A stretch of 37,321 nt of DNA from an uncultured Rhodospirillales bacterium. Lineage in GTDB: Bacteria > Pseudomonadota > Alphaproteobacteria > Rhodospirillales > JABHCV01. Below, in pieces: positions 26,219-34,529 of this stretch; position 1 is the first letter of the stretch; every line of letters starts with the position of its first letter. A program made the translations under genes and the position numbers. The stretch lies in assembly GCA_938092065.1 (NCBI GenBank), contig CALKND010000008.1:1-37321 (forward strand), written 5' to 3'. The notes under the pieces are model-generated. The model searched no databases and was not told the DNA's origin. It saw only the letters and a list, made by a program, of their open reading frames with translations.

Positions 26219-27380
26219 TCTCAGTGAGATGGTTTTTAAATAACGTATTAACGCATTGTTCTTTTCTATCACACCGGCAATCAAGCTTTTCCATTGTTTT
26301 ATATGTAAACTTTTCCATTTCTAACCAAATTTTTTCAGTATCGTAATTATAATATGCATCCCAAAAATCTATCTTCTGTAAGTTCCCCAGACTAAGTTCT
26401 CTAAAATGCGGCGCCGCCGACTGCGAGCAATGGTACATGTATCCATCATATCCAATTGTGGGAAAAACAAATCGGGCAAGACATGGTAAAACTCTGCGTG
26501 GTACGTTATCAAATTTTGCATCAGTATTTAGAATAATTACCCTAGTTTCAGCACTATCCAAACTCTCAATTAAAGGGGCTAACTTGTTATGATATGCGCC
26601 AGCTTCAGTCTTTGTTGGAATGGAGCTGCCTTCAGCGCTAGTCATCCCCCTTGGCACCTGAGGAAACGTGAAACGAATTAAGTTTACACCAGCATCACTA
26701 ATATCACGCACTGCTGCCTCAATTTCAGCAGGCGAATTATTTTGATGTGTAATTAGGTATGATGCGCTTACGTCCCGCTTCACACCTGACAATTTAATTG
26801 CTGAAGTTATGCGGCTAATGTTTTCAAGAATTTTATGATAAATATCCTTCTTCGAATTTATTGAATGCACATCATTGTAAATTTTGGCTGAGCCTGCATC
26901 TACACTTACATTAAAGTAACATTTCTCAACTGTATTTTTATCAGCTAGAAGTTTTACTAATCGATCAGAAACTCTGAGTGCCTTAGTATTAAATCCGTTA
27001 ATTTGTCCATTTTTTAAAGCGCACTCAACTAAATCATCGATATACTCATAGTTAAGAGGGTCCGTTGCATAACCAGCAAAAACAACTTTTTTAATTCCAC
27101 CGTTAGGTCCACTTGCTAGTTGATTCATTAAATCGATATAGCGTTCTGGGCTTAATTTTTCAGTGGTATTTTGAGAGGACCCCCCATAACAATAGGCACA
27201 CGTCATCCAACATAAATTTTTTCCACTTAGTCTTCCGGGCTGAATTTCTACCTGATGAGGAATTACAGATTTGCTGGCTACAGACTCCATAAAGTCAGTC
27301 ATATCTTCGATGTAATCAACCTGATACGAATAACGGTCGGCTATACTGTTATTTGGCATTAAAGTAGAGTGAAGATTCAT
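26208..27380 (-). CDS. Radical SAM protein with C-terminal cysteine-rich (SPASM-like) region
   Basis: A 390-residue radical S-adenosylmethionine enzyme. The [4Fe-4S] cluster motif is C57-x3-C61-x2-C64 (CWMTCAYC), followed by YGGSSQ and VVFAGYATDPLNY. The C-terminal third adds further cysteines (PCLARF, MYHC, and C368, C370, C376 in DCRCDRKEQC), as in SPASM/twitch enzymes that hold auxiliary clusters. The sequence DGYMYHCSQSAAPHFRELSLGNL resembles the SPASM 'dG.v..C......lGni' pattern. Its neighbours are sugar enzymes, so a radical modification of a sugar or glycoconjugate (dehydration, epimerisation or C-C chemistry) is the natural guess. No specific subfamily is recognised. ACGGAA precedes the ATG. 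Confidence 0.85.
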   Translation of the reverse strand: MNLHSTLMPNNSIADRYSYQVDYIEDMTDFMESVASKSVIPHQVEIQPGRLSGKNLCWMTCAYCYGGSSQNTTEKLSPERYIDLMNQLASGPNGGIKKVVFAGYATDPLNYEYIDDLVECALKNGQINGFNTKALRVSDRLVKLLADKNTVEKCYFNVSVDAGSAKIYNDVHSINSKKDIYHKILENISRITSAIKLSGVKRDVSASYLITHQNNSPAEIEAAVRDISDAGVNLIRFTFPQVPRGMTSAEGSSIPTKTEAGAYHNKLAPLIESLDSAETRVIILNTDAKFDNVPRRVLPCLARFVFPTIGYDGYMYHCSQSAAPHFRELSLGNLQKIDFWDAYYNYDTEKIWLEMEKFTYKTMEKLDCRCDRKEQCVNTLFKNHLTENGK

Positions 27381-27400
27381 TATTTCCGTACCAATTTCAT

Positions 27401-28669
27401 TTATTTAACTAATTTATTATTAAATTTTTGCAGCATATTAAAACCTCGATTATCCTCTGAATAAATCAACTCTTTGTAGGCTATTGACATATTTTCTGCC
27501 CTAAATAGTTGAAGATAACGTTCATAACCTTTTTTACCCATCGCTACCCTCAGTTTTTTATTGGCAAGTAATCTAATAAGTTGCTGCGAGAAATCATCAA
27601 CGTGGTCTCTCTCAACGCAATAACCAACATCATTACCACCCATTACCTCAACCATTCCGCCAACTTTAGTGCAAACAATTGGTATTTTACGACACATCGC
27701 TTCAATTAAAGTTAATCCAAAGGACTCATATCCTTGCGAACCCGAAATTAAAACATCCGTATCACTATACAACTCCTCTTTACTAATCGATGCATCCTCA
27801 AGAAAAACTTTTTTGCTTAAACCCATCTGATCAACTAAACGTCTGACTTTTTGAATCTCTTTTTGCAATCCATAACCCGAAAATACAAAATAAACGTTTG
27901 GTATGCTTTGAAGAACCTTGGAAAGACTTTTAAGTAAAAAATGGTGCCCTTTTCTGGGTTCGTATGTACCTAACATCGAGCATACAAGTCCATTATCTGG
28001 GATACCAATTTTTTCTTTCAAACTGCTCCCAGACGGGGGAAACTTTATGAATTTTTCAGTACCATTGTATATAAATGTGATCTTCTCTGAATTAACAAGA
28101 ATAGGACGAGCCCTGATCGATTCTGAACAGGACTGTGAAGGTGAAACAAACGCTTTAGAATAATAATGCACAAAATAATCAATTAGGTTTTCAATCCATG
28201 CAGTCAAGCTATTTGGTTTCACAGCAATATTATGGAAGTTATGTATTGATTTAGACCTCCCTAACAACCCCCATGCGATAGACGCAGCTCTATTTGAATT
28301 CCCAGCAGGATAACCGCCATTAACAACCATCAAACGATCATAATTTTCTTTTTTAAATACTACGTAAAGCCTAAGTATATAGTAGATAAAAAATGGATAT
28401 CGGATTAAAAACCCAACTCCACGCCTGAAAAATTTCGTTAACAAAATGGAATCAAGTCTCGATAAAAACTCCCAATCTAACAAAAGTTTATTGGAAGAAA
28501 TCACACAATTTCTTCTCAAACGCTTGCGTAGAAAAGATAATCCAGGGTGGCTTTGGTTACATATCAAACTTATTTCATCAGATGGGTTCGGCCAATGATT
28601 TATTAGGGAAATCAAAAAATTATCCAGGCCACCAAAATGCGTGTTTTCTGTAAAAAATAATATTTTCAT
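27401..28669 (-). CDS. Glycosyltransferase family 4 (GT-B)
   Basis: A 422-residue retaining glycosyltransferase and the first gene of the cassette. The N-terminal domain begins MKILFFTENTHFGGLDNFL, the typical 'GG.e..l..La' form. The C-terminal GT-B domain shows MLGTYEPRKGHHFLLKSL, FSGYGLQKEIQ and the EX7E motif in YESFGLTLIEAM, then IPIVCTKVGGMVEV. It is cytosolic or membrane-associated and would add one sugar to a lipid-linked glycan or polysaccharide. The gene after it starts 20 bases downstream. The sequence is very AT-rich. Acceptor and donor are unknown. Confidence 0.86.
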   Translation of the reverse strand: MKILFFTENTHFGGLDNFLISLINHWPNPSDEISLICNQSHPGLSFLRKRLRRNCVISSNKLLLDWEFLSRLDSILLTKFFRRGVGFLIRYPFFIYYILRLYVVFKKENYDRLMVVNGGYPAGNSNRAASIAWGLLGRSKSIHNFHNIAVKPNSLTAWIENLIDYFVHYYSKAFVSPSQSCSESIRARPILVNSEKITFIYNGTEKFIKFPPSGSSLKEKIGIPDNGLVCSMLGTYEPRKGHHFLLKSLSKVLQSIPNVYFVFSGYGLQKEIQKVRRLVDQMGLSKKVFLEDASISKEELYSDTDVLISGSQGYESFGLTLIEAMCRKIPIVCTKVGGMVEVMGGNDVGYCVERDHVDDFSQQLIRLLANKKLRVAMGKKGYERYLQLFRAENMSIAYKELIYSEDNRGFNMLQKFNNKLVK

Positions 28670-28837
28670 AATTTTAATAAAAAACCTAAGGACCCTTTAA
28701 GCCACAATAGTCAGTAAATTATAAAATCCATTTAACTAAACAATGAGCTATCTGCTCACAGGTTCTATCATGATCAGGAACAGAGCTATAAACAGACTTC
28801 TCAATTTTACTAGATGTTAAAAAAAATTGGGCGACAA

Positions 28838-30526
28838 TTAAGAGTTTTTCTTTGTCAATGGCTTGTACTTAATGCGTCGTGGTTGATCAGCATCTGTACC
28901 CAGTCGACGATGGCGGTCTGCCTCGTAATCTTCGTAGTTACCTTCAAACCAAACAACCTGACTTTCACCTTCAAAAGCAAGCATATGGGTTGCGAGGCGG
29001 TCTAGGAACCAGCGATCATGGCTAATTATAACTGCACAGCCAGCAAAATTAGCCAACGCATCTTCGAGGGCGCTTAAGGTTTCAAGGTCAAGGTCATTGG
29101 TCGGTTCGTCTAGCAGTAAAACATTAGCACCAGATTTAAGCATATTAGCCAAATGTACCCTATTACGCTCTCCACCAGAGAGTTGCCCAACCTTCTTTTG
29201 CTGATCACCACCTTTAAAGTTAAAACGCGCAACGTAGGCCCGACTAGCAACTGACCCTTTGCCTAAAAAAATTTCATCGTGGCCACCGCTAATTTCTTCC
29301 CAAACGGATTTTGTGTCATCTAGAGAACCACGTGATTGATCAACGTAACCTAACTCAACAGTTTCGCCTAAGCGAAGGGTTCCGCCATCTGGTTTTTCAG
29401 AACCTGTAATCATTTTAAACAAAGTGGTTTTTCCTGCACCATTGGCACCAATAACACCGACTATGCCACCCGGTGGTAATTTAAAATTGAGGCCTTCGAT
29501 CAGCATTTTATCTTCAAACCCCTTCTGAAGGTCCATTGCCTCAATCACTAAATCACCAAGCCGTGGGCCAGGCGGAATTGTGATTTGGGATTGGTCATGT
29601 TTAGTATCTCCTGCCTTCGCCAACAGATCATCATAAGCAGTTATACGAGCTTTGCTTTTTGCTTGGCGTGCCCGTGGTGAAGCCTGAATCCAATCTAATT
29701 CGTTCTTCAAGGTGCGTTGTCGAGCCGTTTCCTCACGCTCTTCCTGGGCCAACCGCTTACGTTTTTGTTCAAGCCAGGATGAATAGTTTCCCTCATAAGG
29801 GATACCCTTGCCCCGGTCTAATTCAAGTATCCAACCGGTAATATTATCAAGAAAGTAACGGTCATGAGTTACCACCATGACCGTACCTTCATATTCATTC
29901 AGGAATCGCTCCAGCCAAGCCACAGATTCTGCATCCAAATGGTTGGTAGGTTCATCCAGCATCAGGATTTCTGGACGCTCTAAAAGAAGTTTGCATAGGG
30001 CGACCCGCCGACGCTCTCCACCAGAAAGCTGGGTTACATCAGCATCACCTGGTGGACAGCGCAGGGCATCCATAGCGATCTCAATAGTTCGTTCAATTTC
30101 CCAGCCATCAGTGGCGTCAATTTTTTCCTGCAGATCACCCTGTTCAGCCAACAGGTTGTTCATTTCATCATCATCCATAGGTTCCGCAAAACGCGCACTT
30201 ATTTCATTAAACCGGTCTAGCAAATTCTTTGTTTCACCGAGCGCAACCATAATGTTGCCTTCAACATCCCTGGTCTCATCCAATTCTGGTTCCTGTTGGA
30301 GGTAACCTACACGTACACCCTCGGCCGCCCAGGCCTCTCCACCAAAATCAGTATCCATCCCAGCAACAATCTTCATCAAAGTAGACTTGCCAGCACCGTT
30401 TGGACCAAGCACACCAATTTTAGCACCGGGCAGGAAAGAAAGCGTGATGCCTTTCAGGATTTCCTTACCACCCGGGAATGTCTTGGTAAGGTTTTTCATT
30501 ACATATGAATATTGGTAAGACGCCAT
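28838..30526 (-). CDS. ettA: Energy-dependent translational throttle protein EttA (ABC-F)
   Basis: A 562-residue ABC-F ATPase without membrane domain that binds the ribosomal E site and gates the first elongation cycle according to the ATP/ADP ratio. Two ATPase domains are complete: GPNGAGKSTLMK with LSGGERRRVALCKLLLERPEILMLDEPTNHLD, and GANGAGKTTLFK with LSGGERNRVHLANMLKSGANVLLLDEPTNDLD. The inserted arm and the P-site linker (about 240-310) and the EttA-type C-terminus (RRLGTDADQPRRIKYKPL) are present. The ATG at 30526 (MASYQYSYVM) is chosen: GGAG lies about 7 bases upstream and the family begins there; a longer form to 30598 is unlikely. Confidence 0.95.
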   Translation of the reverse strand: MASYQYSYVMKNLTKTFPGGKEILKGITLSFLPGAKIGVLGPNGAGKSTLMKIVAGMDTDFGGEAWAAEGVRVGYLQQEPELDETRDVEGNIMVALGETKNLLDRFNEISARFAEPMDDDEMNNLLAEQGDLQEKIDATDGWEIERTIEIAMDALRCPPGDADVTQLSGGERRRVALCKLLLERPEILMLDEPTNHLDAESVAWLERFLNEYEGTVMVVTHDRYFLDNITGWILELDRGKGIPYEGNYSSWLEQKRKRLAQEEREETARQRTLKNELDWIQASPRARQAKSKARITAYDDLLAKAGDTKHDQSQITIPPGPRLGDLVIEAMDLQKGFEDKMLIEGLNFKLPPGGIVGVIGANGAGKTTLFKMITGSEKPDGGTLRLGETVELGYVDQSRGSLDDTKSVWEEISGGHDEIFLGKGSVASRAYVARFNFKGGDQQKKVGQLSGGERNRVHLANMLKSGANVLLLDEPTNDLDLETLSALEDALANFAGCAVIISHDRWFLDRLATHMLAFEGESQVVWFEGNYEDYEADRHRRLGTDADQPRRIKYKPLTKKNS

Positions 30527-30690
30527 TGAAGGTCTCCGCAACTTAAATAAACTTTTTAATTTGTTGATTTTGTAAACTATCGCGCAGGTAAACGCCAACC
30601 CACAATGGTGAACTTCCTTAAAATGGAAATCATTATTCCAATATTATCTGAAAAATTCTTAAGGTGCCACTACATACTCGTTGGTGGGGT

Positions 30691-30730
30691 TGAGTAATAG
30701 CACTGTCAACAGAATGTTAAAAACATTACT
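30691..30730. repeat. Nested inverted repeats downstream of purC
   Basis: GAGTAAT (30691-30697) pairs with ATTACTC (30724-30730), and AATGTT (30712-30717) pairs with AACATT (30721-30726). The two hairpins share bases and cannot both form. They lie 40-80 bases past the purC stop. No T tract follows on the minus strand, so this is at best a weak terminator. Confidence 0.3.
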
Positions 30731-30770
30731 CTAATCCAATTCGTAAATATTTTTTAGGTATAGAAAGTTC

Positions 30771-31745
30771 CTAGAAGTACTTGTCAAGATTAGCCCTGAT
30801 ACGCTCAAGAACGGTCGTGTCGGAGACATCAGTAACAAATTCCTGCCCTGTTACCATTTCGAACAACTGGACATAACGCCCGGCAAACTCAACAAGTGTG
30901 TCTTCCGGAATTTCAGGGATAACATCTTTGTAAGGGTCACAACGCTCATTAATCCAAAGGCGGAGAAACTCTTTATCTAAACCTACCGGGTTTTCTTGAG
31001 CAGCCATTCTATCAGCGTAGCTTTCCTGCAACCAGTAGCGACTGCTGTCAGGTGTTAAAATTTCATCTGCTAAACAGACATCCCCATTTTCATCTAGGCC
31101 AAACTCAAACTTTGTGTCGACAAGAATCAAACCACGTTTAGCCGCGAGTTCCCGCCCCCGGGCAAATAGATCAAGAGAAACTTGAGCTAATTCATCCCAA
31201 AGCTCTTGCTTTAAAAGGCCATGTTTGACAACTTCAGCGGGAGTGACTGGCTCATCATGTTTCCCCTGAGCAGCTTTCGTCGTTGGTGTTAAAATGGTTT
31301 CAGATAGCTTCTGGTTCTTTACCAATCCATCAGGAAAGGTGAAGCCATACATTTTACGCTCACCTTCACGGTACTTGGGCCAGATCGAAGTGTTAGTCGA
31401 ACCAGTCATATAATCGCGTACAATCATTTCAATGGGTAGCATATCCAAATTCTTGCACACCAAAACATTTGGATCAGGATATTCGATAACATGATTGGCG
31501 CATATATCGCTAGTTGCACCAAACCAAAATCGAGCTGTTTGGGTTAGCACCTGTCCCTTAAAAGGAACGGCTGCCATGTTTCTGTCAAAAGCGCTTTGAC
31601 GATCAGTAGCCACTATGATCATCCGGCCATCACTCAGTACATAGTTGTCGCGAACTTTACCTTTGTAATGATTTGGCAACTCTGAAATAGTTGCGTCAAC
31701 AAGTACGTTACTAATCTGAGATCGTATAATCTCTTTATCAATCAT
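30771..31745 (-). CDS. purC: Phosphoribosylaminoimidazole-succinocarboxamide synthase
   Basis: SAICAR synthase, which joins aspartate to CAIR in an ATP-dependent step of de novo purine synthesis. The 324 residues make it a long-form enzyme nearer the yeast Ade1 type than the ~237-residue E. coli type. Motifs are YKGKVRDNY (nucleotide loop), IVATDRQSAFD, IVRDYMTGST (substrate site), LILVDTKFEFG and LADEILTPDSSRYW (signature 2). AGAAGGA precedes the ATG. It is probably monocistronic, between the ettA promoter region and rhlE. Confidence 0.95.
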   Translation of the reverse strand: MIDKEIIRSQISNVLVDATISELPNHYKGKVRDNYVLSDGRMIIVATDRQSAFDRNMAAVPFKGQVLTQTARFWFGATSDICANHVIEYPDPNVLVCKNLDMLPIEMIVRDYMTGSTNTSIWPKYREGERKMYGFTFPDGLVKNQKLSETILTPTTKAAQGKHDEPVTPAEVVKHGLLKQELWDELAQVSLDLFARGRELAAKRGLILVDTKFEFGLDENGDVCLADEILTPDSSRYWLQESYADRMAAQENPVGLDKEFLRLWINERCDPYKDVIPEIPEDTLVEFAGRYVQLFEMVTGQEFVTDVSDTTVLERIRANLDKYF

Positions 31746-31912
31746 AATCCTTCTTTTTAATCTTAATTCTAGAAAATTGTTTTAGTAGCCTATTTGAGTA
31801 CCATTCATCATAGAGCAATATGAGCAATCCAAAACAACAATACCAGCAAGAAACAAAGTCATAATTTATTTTTCAGCAGGGGCTTTGCTCTATTCTAATA
31901 GAATTGAGCTCG

Positions 31913-33163
31913 CTAGGCTGCTTTGCGCGAAGAACGTCTTGGACGGTGTGAATTATTGCGGCGTTTCCCATAACGCTTTTTTCCTTGGGCGCTATCCTTG
32001 GATTGTCCAAAGTAATTAGCTATATCCGCGGCGTGGAAAGGATGGTCCTCCTTAACTGGAACGGTTTGGCGAATAACTTTCTCTATATCTCGCAAACACC
32101 CCCGCTCTTCATGATCACAAAATGAGAGTGCGATACCTTTTTCTCCTGCTCGCGCAGTGCGGCCAATGCGGTGTACATAACTTTCTGGCTCATTTGGAAG
32201 GTCGAAATTAATGACATGCGTCACACCGTCAACATCAATCCCACGTGCAGCAATATCTGTTGCAACAAGTGCTCTAATCTTTCCCGAACGAAAGCTGTCC
32301 AAAGCACGTTGGCGTGTATTTTGGGATTTATTTCCATGAATCGCAGCAGACTTGATACCACTCTGCTCCAAGTGTCTTGCAACCCGGTCTGCACCGTGCT
32401 TTGTTCGGGTAAAGACAAGCACGCGCTCAATATTTTCGTCTGTCATCAGTTCAGTAATCAAAGCGCGTTTTTTCTCCTTAGCAACAAACAATACCTTCTG
32501 TTCTACTTTTTCAGCAGTAGTTGCACCTGGGGAGACTTCTACCCTCACAGGTTCTTTCAGCAATCCATCTGCCAATCCCTGAATAGATTTGGGCATAGTC
32601 GCCGAGAACATAACGGTCTGGCGCAATTGAGGCAGAGCTGCTGTAATTTTCTTAACATCTGGTATAAATCCCATGTCGAGCATACGATCTGCTTCATCTA
32701 GGATAAAGATTTCAACCGCATCAAGCTGTATGTGACCTTGATTCATTAGATCAAGTAAGCGTCCAGGGGTGGCAACAATAATATGAACGCCCTTGGCCAA
32801 AAGTTTTATCTGCGGGCGGATAGAGGCACCGCCAAAGACAGCAGAGGAGCGTAAGGGCAGGTTGCGTCCATAAGCCTTAAGGCTATCGTTGATTTGTCCC
32901 GCAAGCTCCCGGGTAGGTGCTAAAATTAAGGCACGCGGTTTACGTGGCAAAGACTTATTCCCATTAGCGGCTATGCGGTGCAGCAAAGGGAGGGCAAAAG
33001 CAGCCGTCTTTCCTGTACCAGTTTGGGCAACACCCAGCAAATCCTTACCCTTTAGCAAGGCAGGAATAGACTTCTCTTGGATAGGAGAAGGGGTGGTGTA
33101 GCCTTCGTCTGAAATTGCGCGAAGAAGTGGTGGAGCCAACTCAAGGCCCAAAAAACTGTTCAT
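31913..33163 (-). CDS. rhlE: DEAD-box ATP-dependent RNA helicase (RhlE-type)
   Basis: A 416-residue RNA helicase for RNA remodelling such as ribosome assembly and cold-adapted mRNA turnover. The Q motif region is [12 protein letters not shown], motif I AQTGTGKT, Ia [16 protein letters not shown], Ib [64 protein letters not shown] and [12 protein letters not shown]. The last ~45 residues are strongly basic ([20 protein letters not shown]), a typical RNA-binding tail. The name RhlE rather than DbpA or SrmB is based on overall similarity. The start has no strong ribosome site. Confidence 0.9.
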   Translation of the reverse strand: MNSFLGLELAPPLLRAISDEGYTTPSPIQEKSIPALLKGKDLLGVAQTGTGKTAAFALPLLHRIAANGNKSLPRKPRALILAPTRELAGQINDSLKAYGRNLPLRSSAVFGGASIRPQIKLLAKGVHIIVATPGRLLDLMNQGHIQLDAVEIFILDEADRMLDMGFIPDVKKITAALPQLRQTVMFSATMPKSIQGLADGLLKEPVRVEVSPGATTAEKVEQKVLFVAKEKKRALITELMTDENIERVLVFTRTKHGADRVARHLEQSGIKSAAIHGNKSQNTRQRALDSFRSGKIRALVATDIAARGIDVDGVTHVINFDLPNEPESYVHRIGRTARAGEKGIALSFCDHEERGCLRDIEKVIRQTVPVKEDHPFHAADIANYFGQSKDSAQGKKRYGKRRNNSHRPRRSSRKAA

Positions 33164-33554
33164 TTATAATTATTCTTTCTTAAAACAAAAAAATAGCAAC
33201 CCCCACCCCATAATTAGGATGGTGGATATACAAGCACCAGGCTAGTTTTATCAACACAACATGGTTTTTTAATGGAAACCGGAGGTTGATCTAACGAAAC
33301 ACCCGCATTTTTCTGCAATGAAAGAGGTCAAATTTGGACTTAACCGCTTGGCGATCAATCAAATATTAATCTAGTAGGGAGTGTCGTTGATTGCAACAAG
33401 GCCCTTTGAGCAATCATAAGTCAAGACAATTCAACAAATTGAAATCATCAAATTTACAAGCAGGCTACAAAAACTCTTGTAACCCAACCACTGCATCTGA
33501 ATGGAAAGCTTCCCCCACCTGACTTGGTACAAAAGAACAGGCGGGGGGGCTTAA
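33164..33554. other. Intergenic region between rhlE start and the PhnX-like gene end
   Basis: 391 bases without a credible gene. Near 33510-33549 it carries a GC-rich hairpin (listed separately), and its left part should contain the rhlE promoter (minus strand). Nothing else stands out. Confidence 0.5.
33510..33549 (-). terminator. Hairpin just past the PhnX-like gene
   Basis: CCCCC-A-CCTG (33512-33521) pairs with CAGG-C-GGGGG (from 33538), with one A/C mismatch and a 16-base loop, within 15 bases of the stop of the minus-strand gene. The downstream minus strand lacks a good T tract, so it may be a weak terminator or an mRNA 3'-end stabiliser. Confidence 0.45.
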
Positions 33555-34454
33555 CTAGATAAACGAACAGAACAGTTCTTCTATCTGTTCCATTTCATCA
33601 ATAAGATTATTGAGTTGGCTTGAATGAGGAATCAGAACCATTGGGTACGGTAGACGAGTTCCTTTTTCAGCGGTTTCATTCAACCAGCTACGAAAGAGAG
33701 CATCCTTATCTTTAAGTGTGCATCCAAACCAATCAACAGGACGTAACTCACGACCATTGTGAGTGATTGGCTTCCAAGCGCTAGCTGGACGGGTATTGCC
33801 ACATTCTGTCACACCAACAGAGATACCGCCTAAATTATAGCCTTCTAGGAAGTCAGTAGGATAAACGTCCCCCACTTTCATGACCCGGTGCACGTCAGCA
33901 ATACCAAGGTCGTCCATAGCTTTAAACATCATGTAGGGATAAGGACGGGCTTGGGATACTTCATCAGCGCCAACATCGGATTCGATCAGATGATTATTAC
34001 CGAAATTAGCTAATATTATTCTGACAGCTTTGGCATAAAAACCTGTATTTATACCAACCTTAATGTCCTTGGCACGGAGGCCTTCAAACATTTCTATAAC
34101 GCCGGGAAAAGGCTCAGAGCGACCTGGCATTTCATCAATTTCCAAAATCCGCTTGAAAGCCGTGTCAAAAGTTGTCTGAGCATCTTCTCGAGTAGGTGGT
34201 CGACCATGCTTCTCAATAAACTCCTCAGTAATAGATGGCGTCGTAAGAATGGCATACAAATGATCTAGTTTCCGTGTTGCCATGTGTGGCAATATCACAT
34301 CATATCCTGGATCAATATCCCAAACTTCTTTCAAACTAAACTTAAGCGCATTGATAGGACCAATGTTTGCGAGTCCCGTTGCCTCATCAATACCGTCACA
34401 AACAGTTCCGCCAAGATCAAAAATTGCTAAGTCGATTATACTTTTACTTCCCAT
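33555..34454 (-). CDS. Phosphonoacetaldehyde hydrolase-like HAD protein
   Basis: A 299-residue HAD hydrolase close to phosphonatase (PhnX). Motif I is IFDLGGTVCDG with nucleophile D13. The position two residues later, Asp in phosphatases and Ala in PhnX, is Gly. The cap segment MATRKLDHL places K62 where PhnX has its Schiff-base lysine (family form M-x3-K-x2-H). Further matches are PFPGVIEMFEGLRAKDIKVGINTGF, GADEVSQARPYPYMMF and VMKVGDVYPTDFLEGYNLG. PhnX cleaves the C-P bond of phosphonoacetaldehyde. The ~30 residues after VGVTECGN and the C-terminal ~70 residues differ from PhnX, so the substrate may differ. It lies 75 bases after the transketolase-like gene, with an AAGGAGA ribosome site. 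Confidence 0.8.
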   Translation of the reverse strand: MGSKSIIDLAIFDLGGTVCDGIDEATGLANIGPINALKFSLKEVWDIDPGYDVILPHMATRKLDHLYAILTTPSITEEFIEKHGRPPTREDAQTTFDTAFKRILEIDEMPGRSEPFPGVIEMFEGLRAKDIKVGINTGFYAKAVRIILANFGNNHLIESDVGADEVSQARPYPYMMFKAMDDLGIADVHRVMKVGDVYPTDFLEGYNLGGISVGVTECGNTRPASAWKPITHNGRELRPVDWFGCTLKDKDALFRSWLNETAEKGTRLPYPMVLIPHSSQLNNLIDEMEQIEELFCSFI

Positions 34455-34474
34455 TACCTGTTACTCTCCTTTGT

Positions 34475-34499
34475 TCTCCGGGGGCATCTCCCCCGGAGA
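34475..34499 (-). other. Strong intercistronic stem-loop
   Basis: Perfect 10-base arms TCTCCGGGGG and CCCCCGGAGA enclose a 5-base loop, between the transketolase-like stop and the ribosome site of the PhnX-like gene. It is followed on the minus strand by ACAAAGG, not Ts, so it is not a standard terminator. It is more likely a processing or stability element that sets unequal expression of the two genes. A 9-base direct repeat (TTAATTAGC) lies next to it at 34500-34520. Confidence 0.7.
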
Positions 34500-34529
34500 T
34501 TAATTAGCTGGTTAATTAGCCAAGTGTCT

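Larger units (their letters stand above)
24522..28669 (-). other. AT-rich sugar-modification cassette (probably acquired)
   Basis: Four overlapping or tightly spaced minus-strand genes (GT4, radical SAM, Gfo/Idh, nucleotidyltransferase) with much lower GC than their surroundings: 17 of 60 bases are G or C at 25501-25560 and 13 of 60 at 27361-27420, against 31 of 60 at 6001-6060. They sit between the housekeeping genes mlaC and ettA. Composition plus function suggests horizontal transfer of a surface-glycan module. No insertion sequence or attachment repeat was found at the edges. Confidence 0.6.

Noticed and set aside
31782-31862. Minus-strand 26-codon hydrophobic leader-like frame upstream of purC.
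   Set aside because: Weak ribosome site and no attenuator or riboswitch fold seen around it.
32171-32701. 176-residue plus-strand open frame inside rhlE.
   Set aside because: Antisense shadow of the DEAD-box motifs, which are intact on the other strand.
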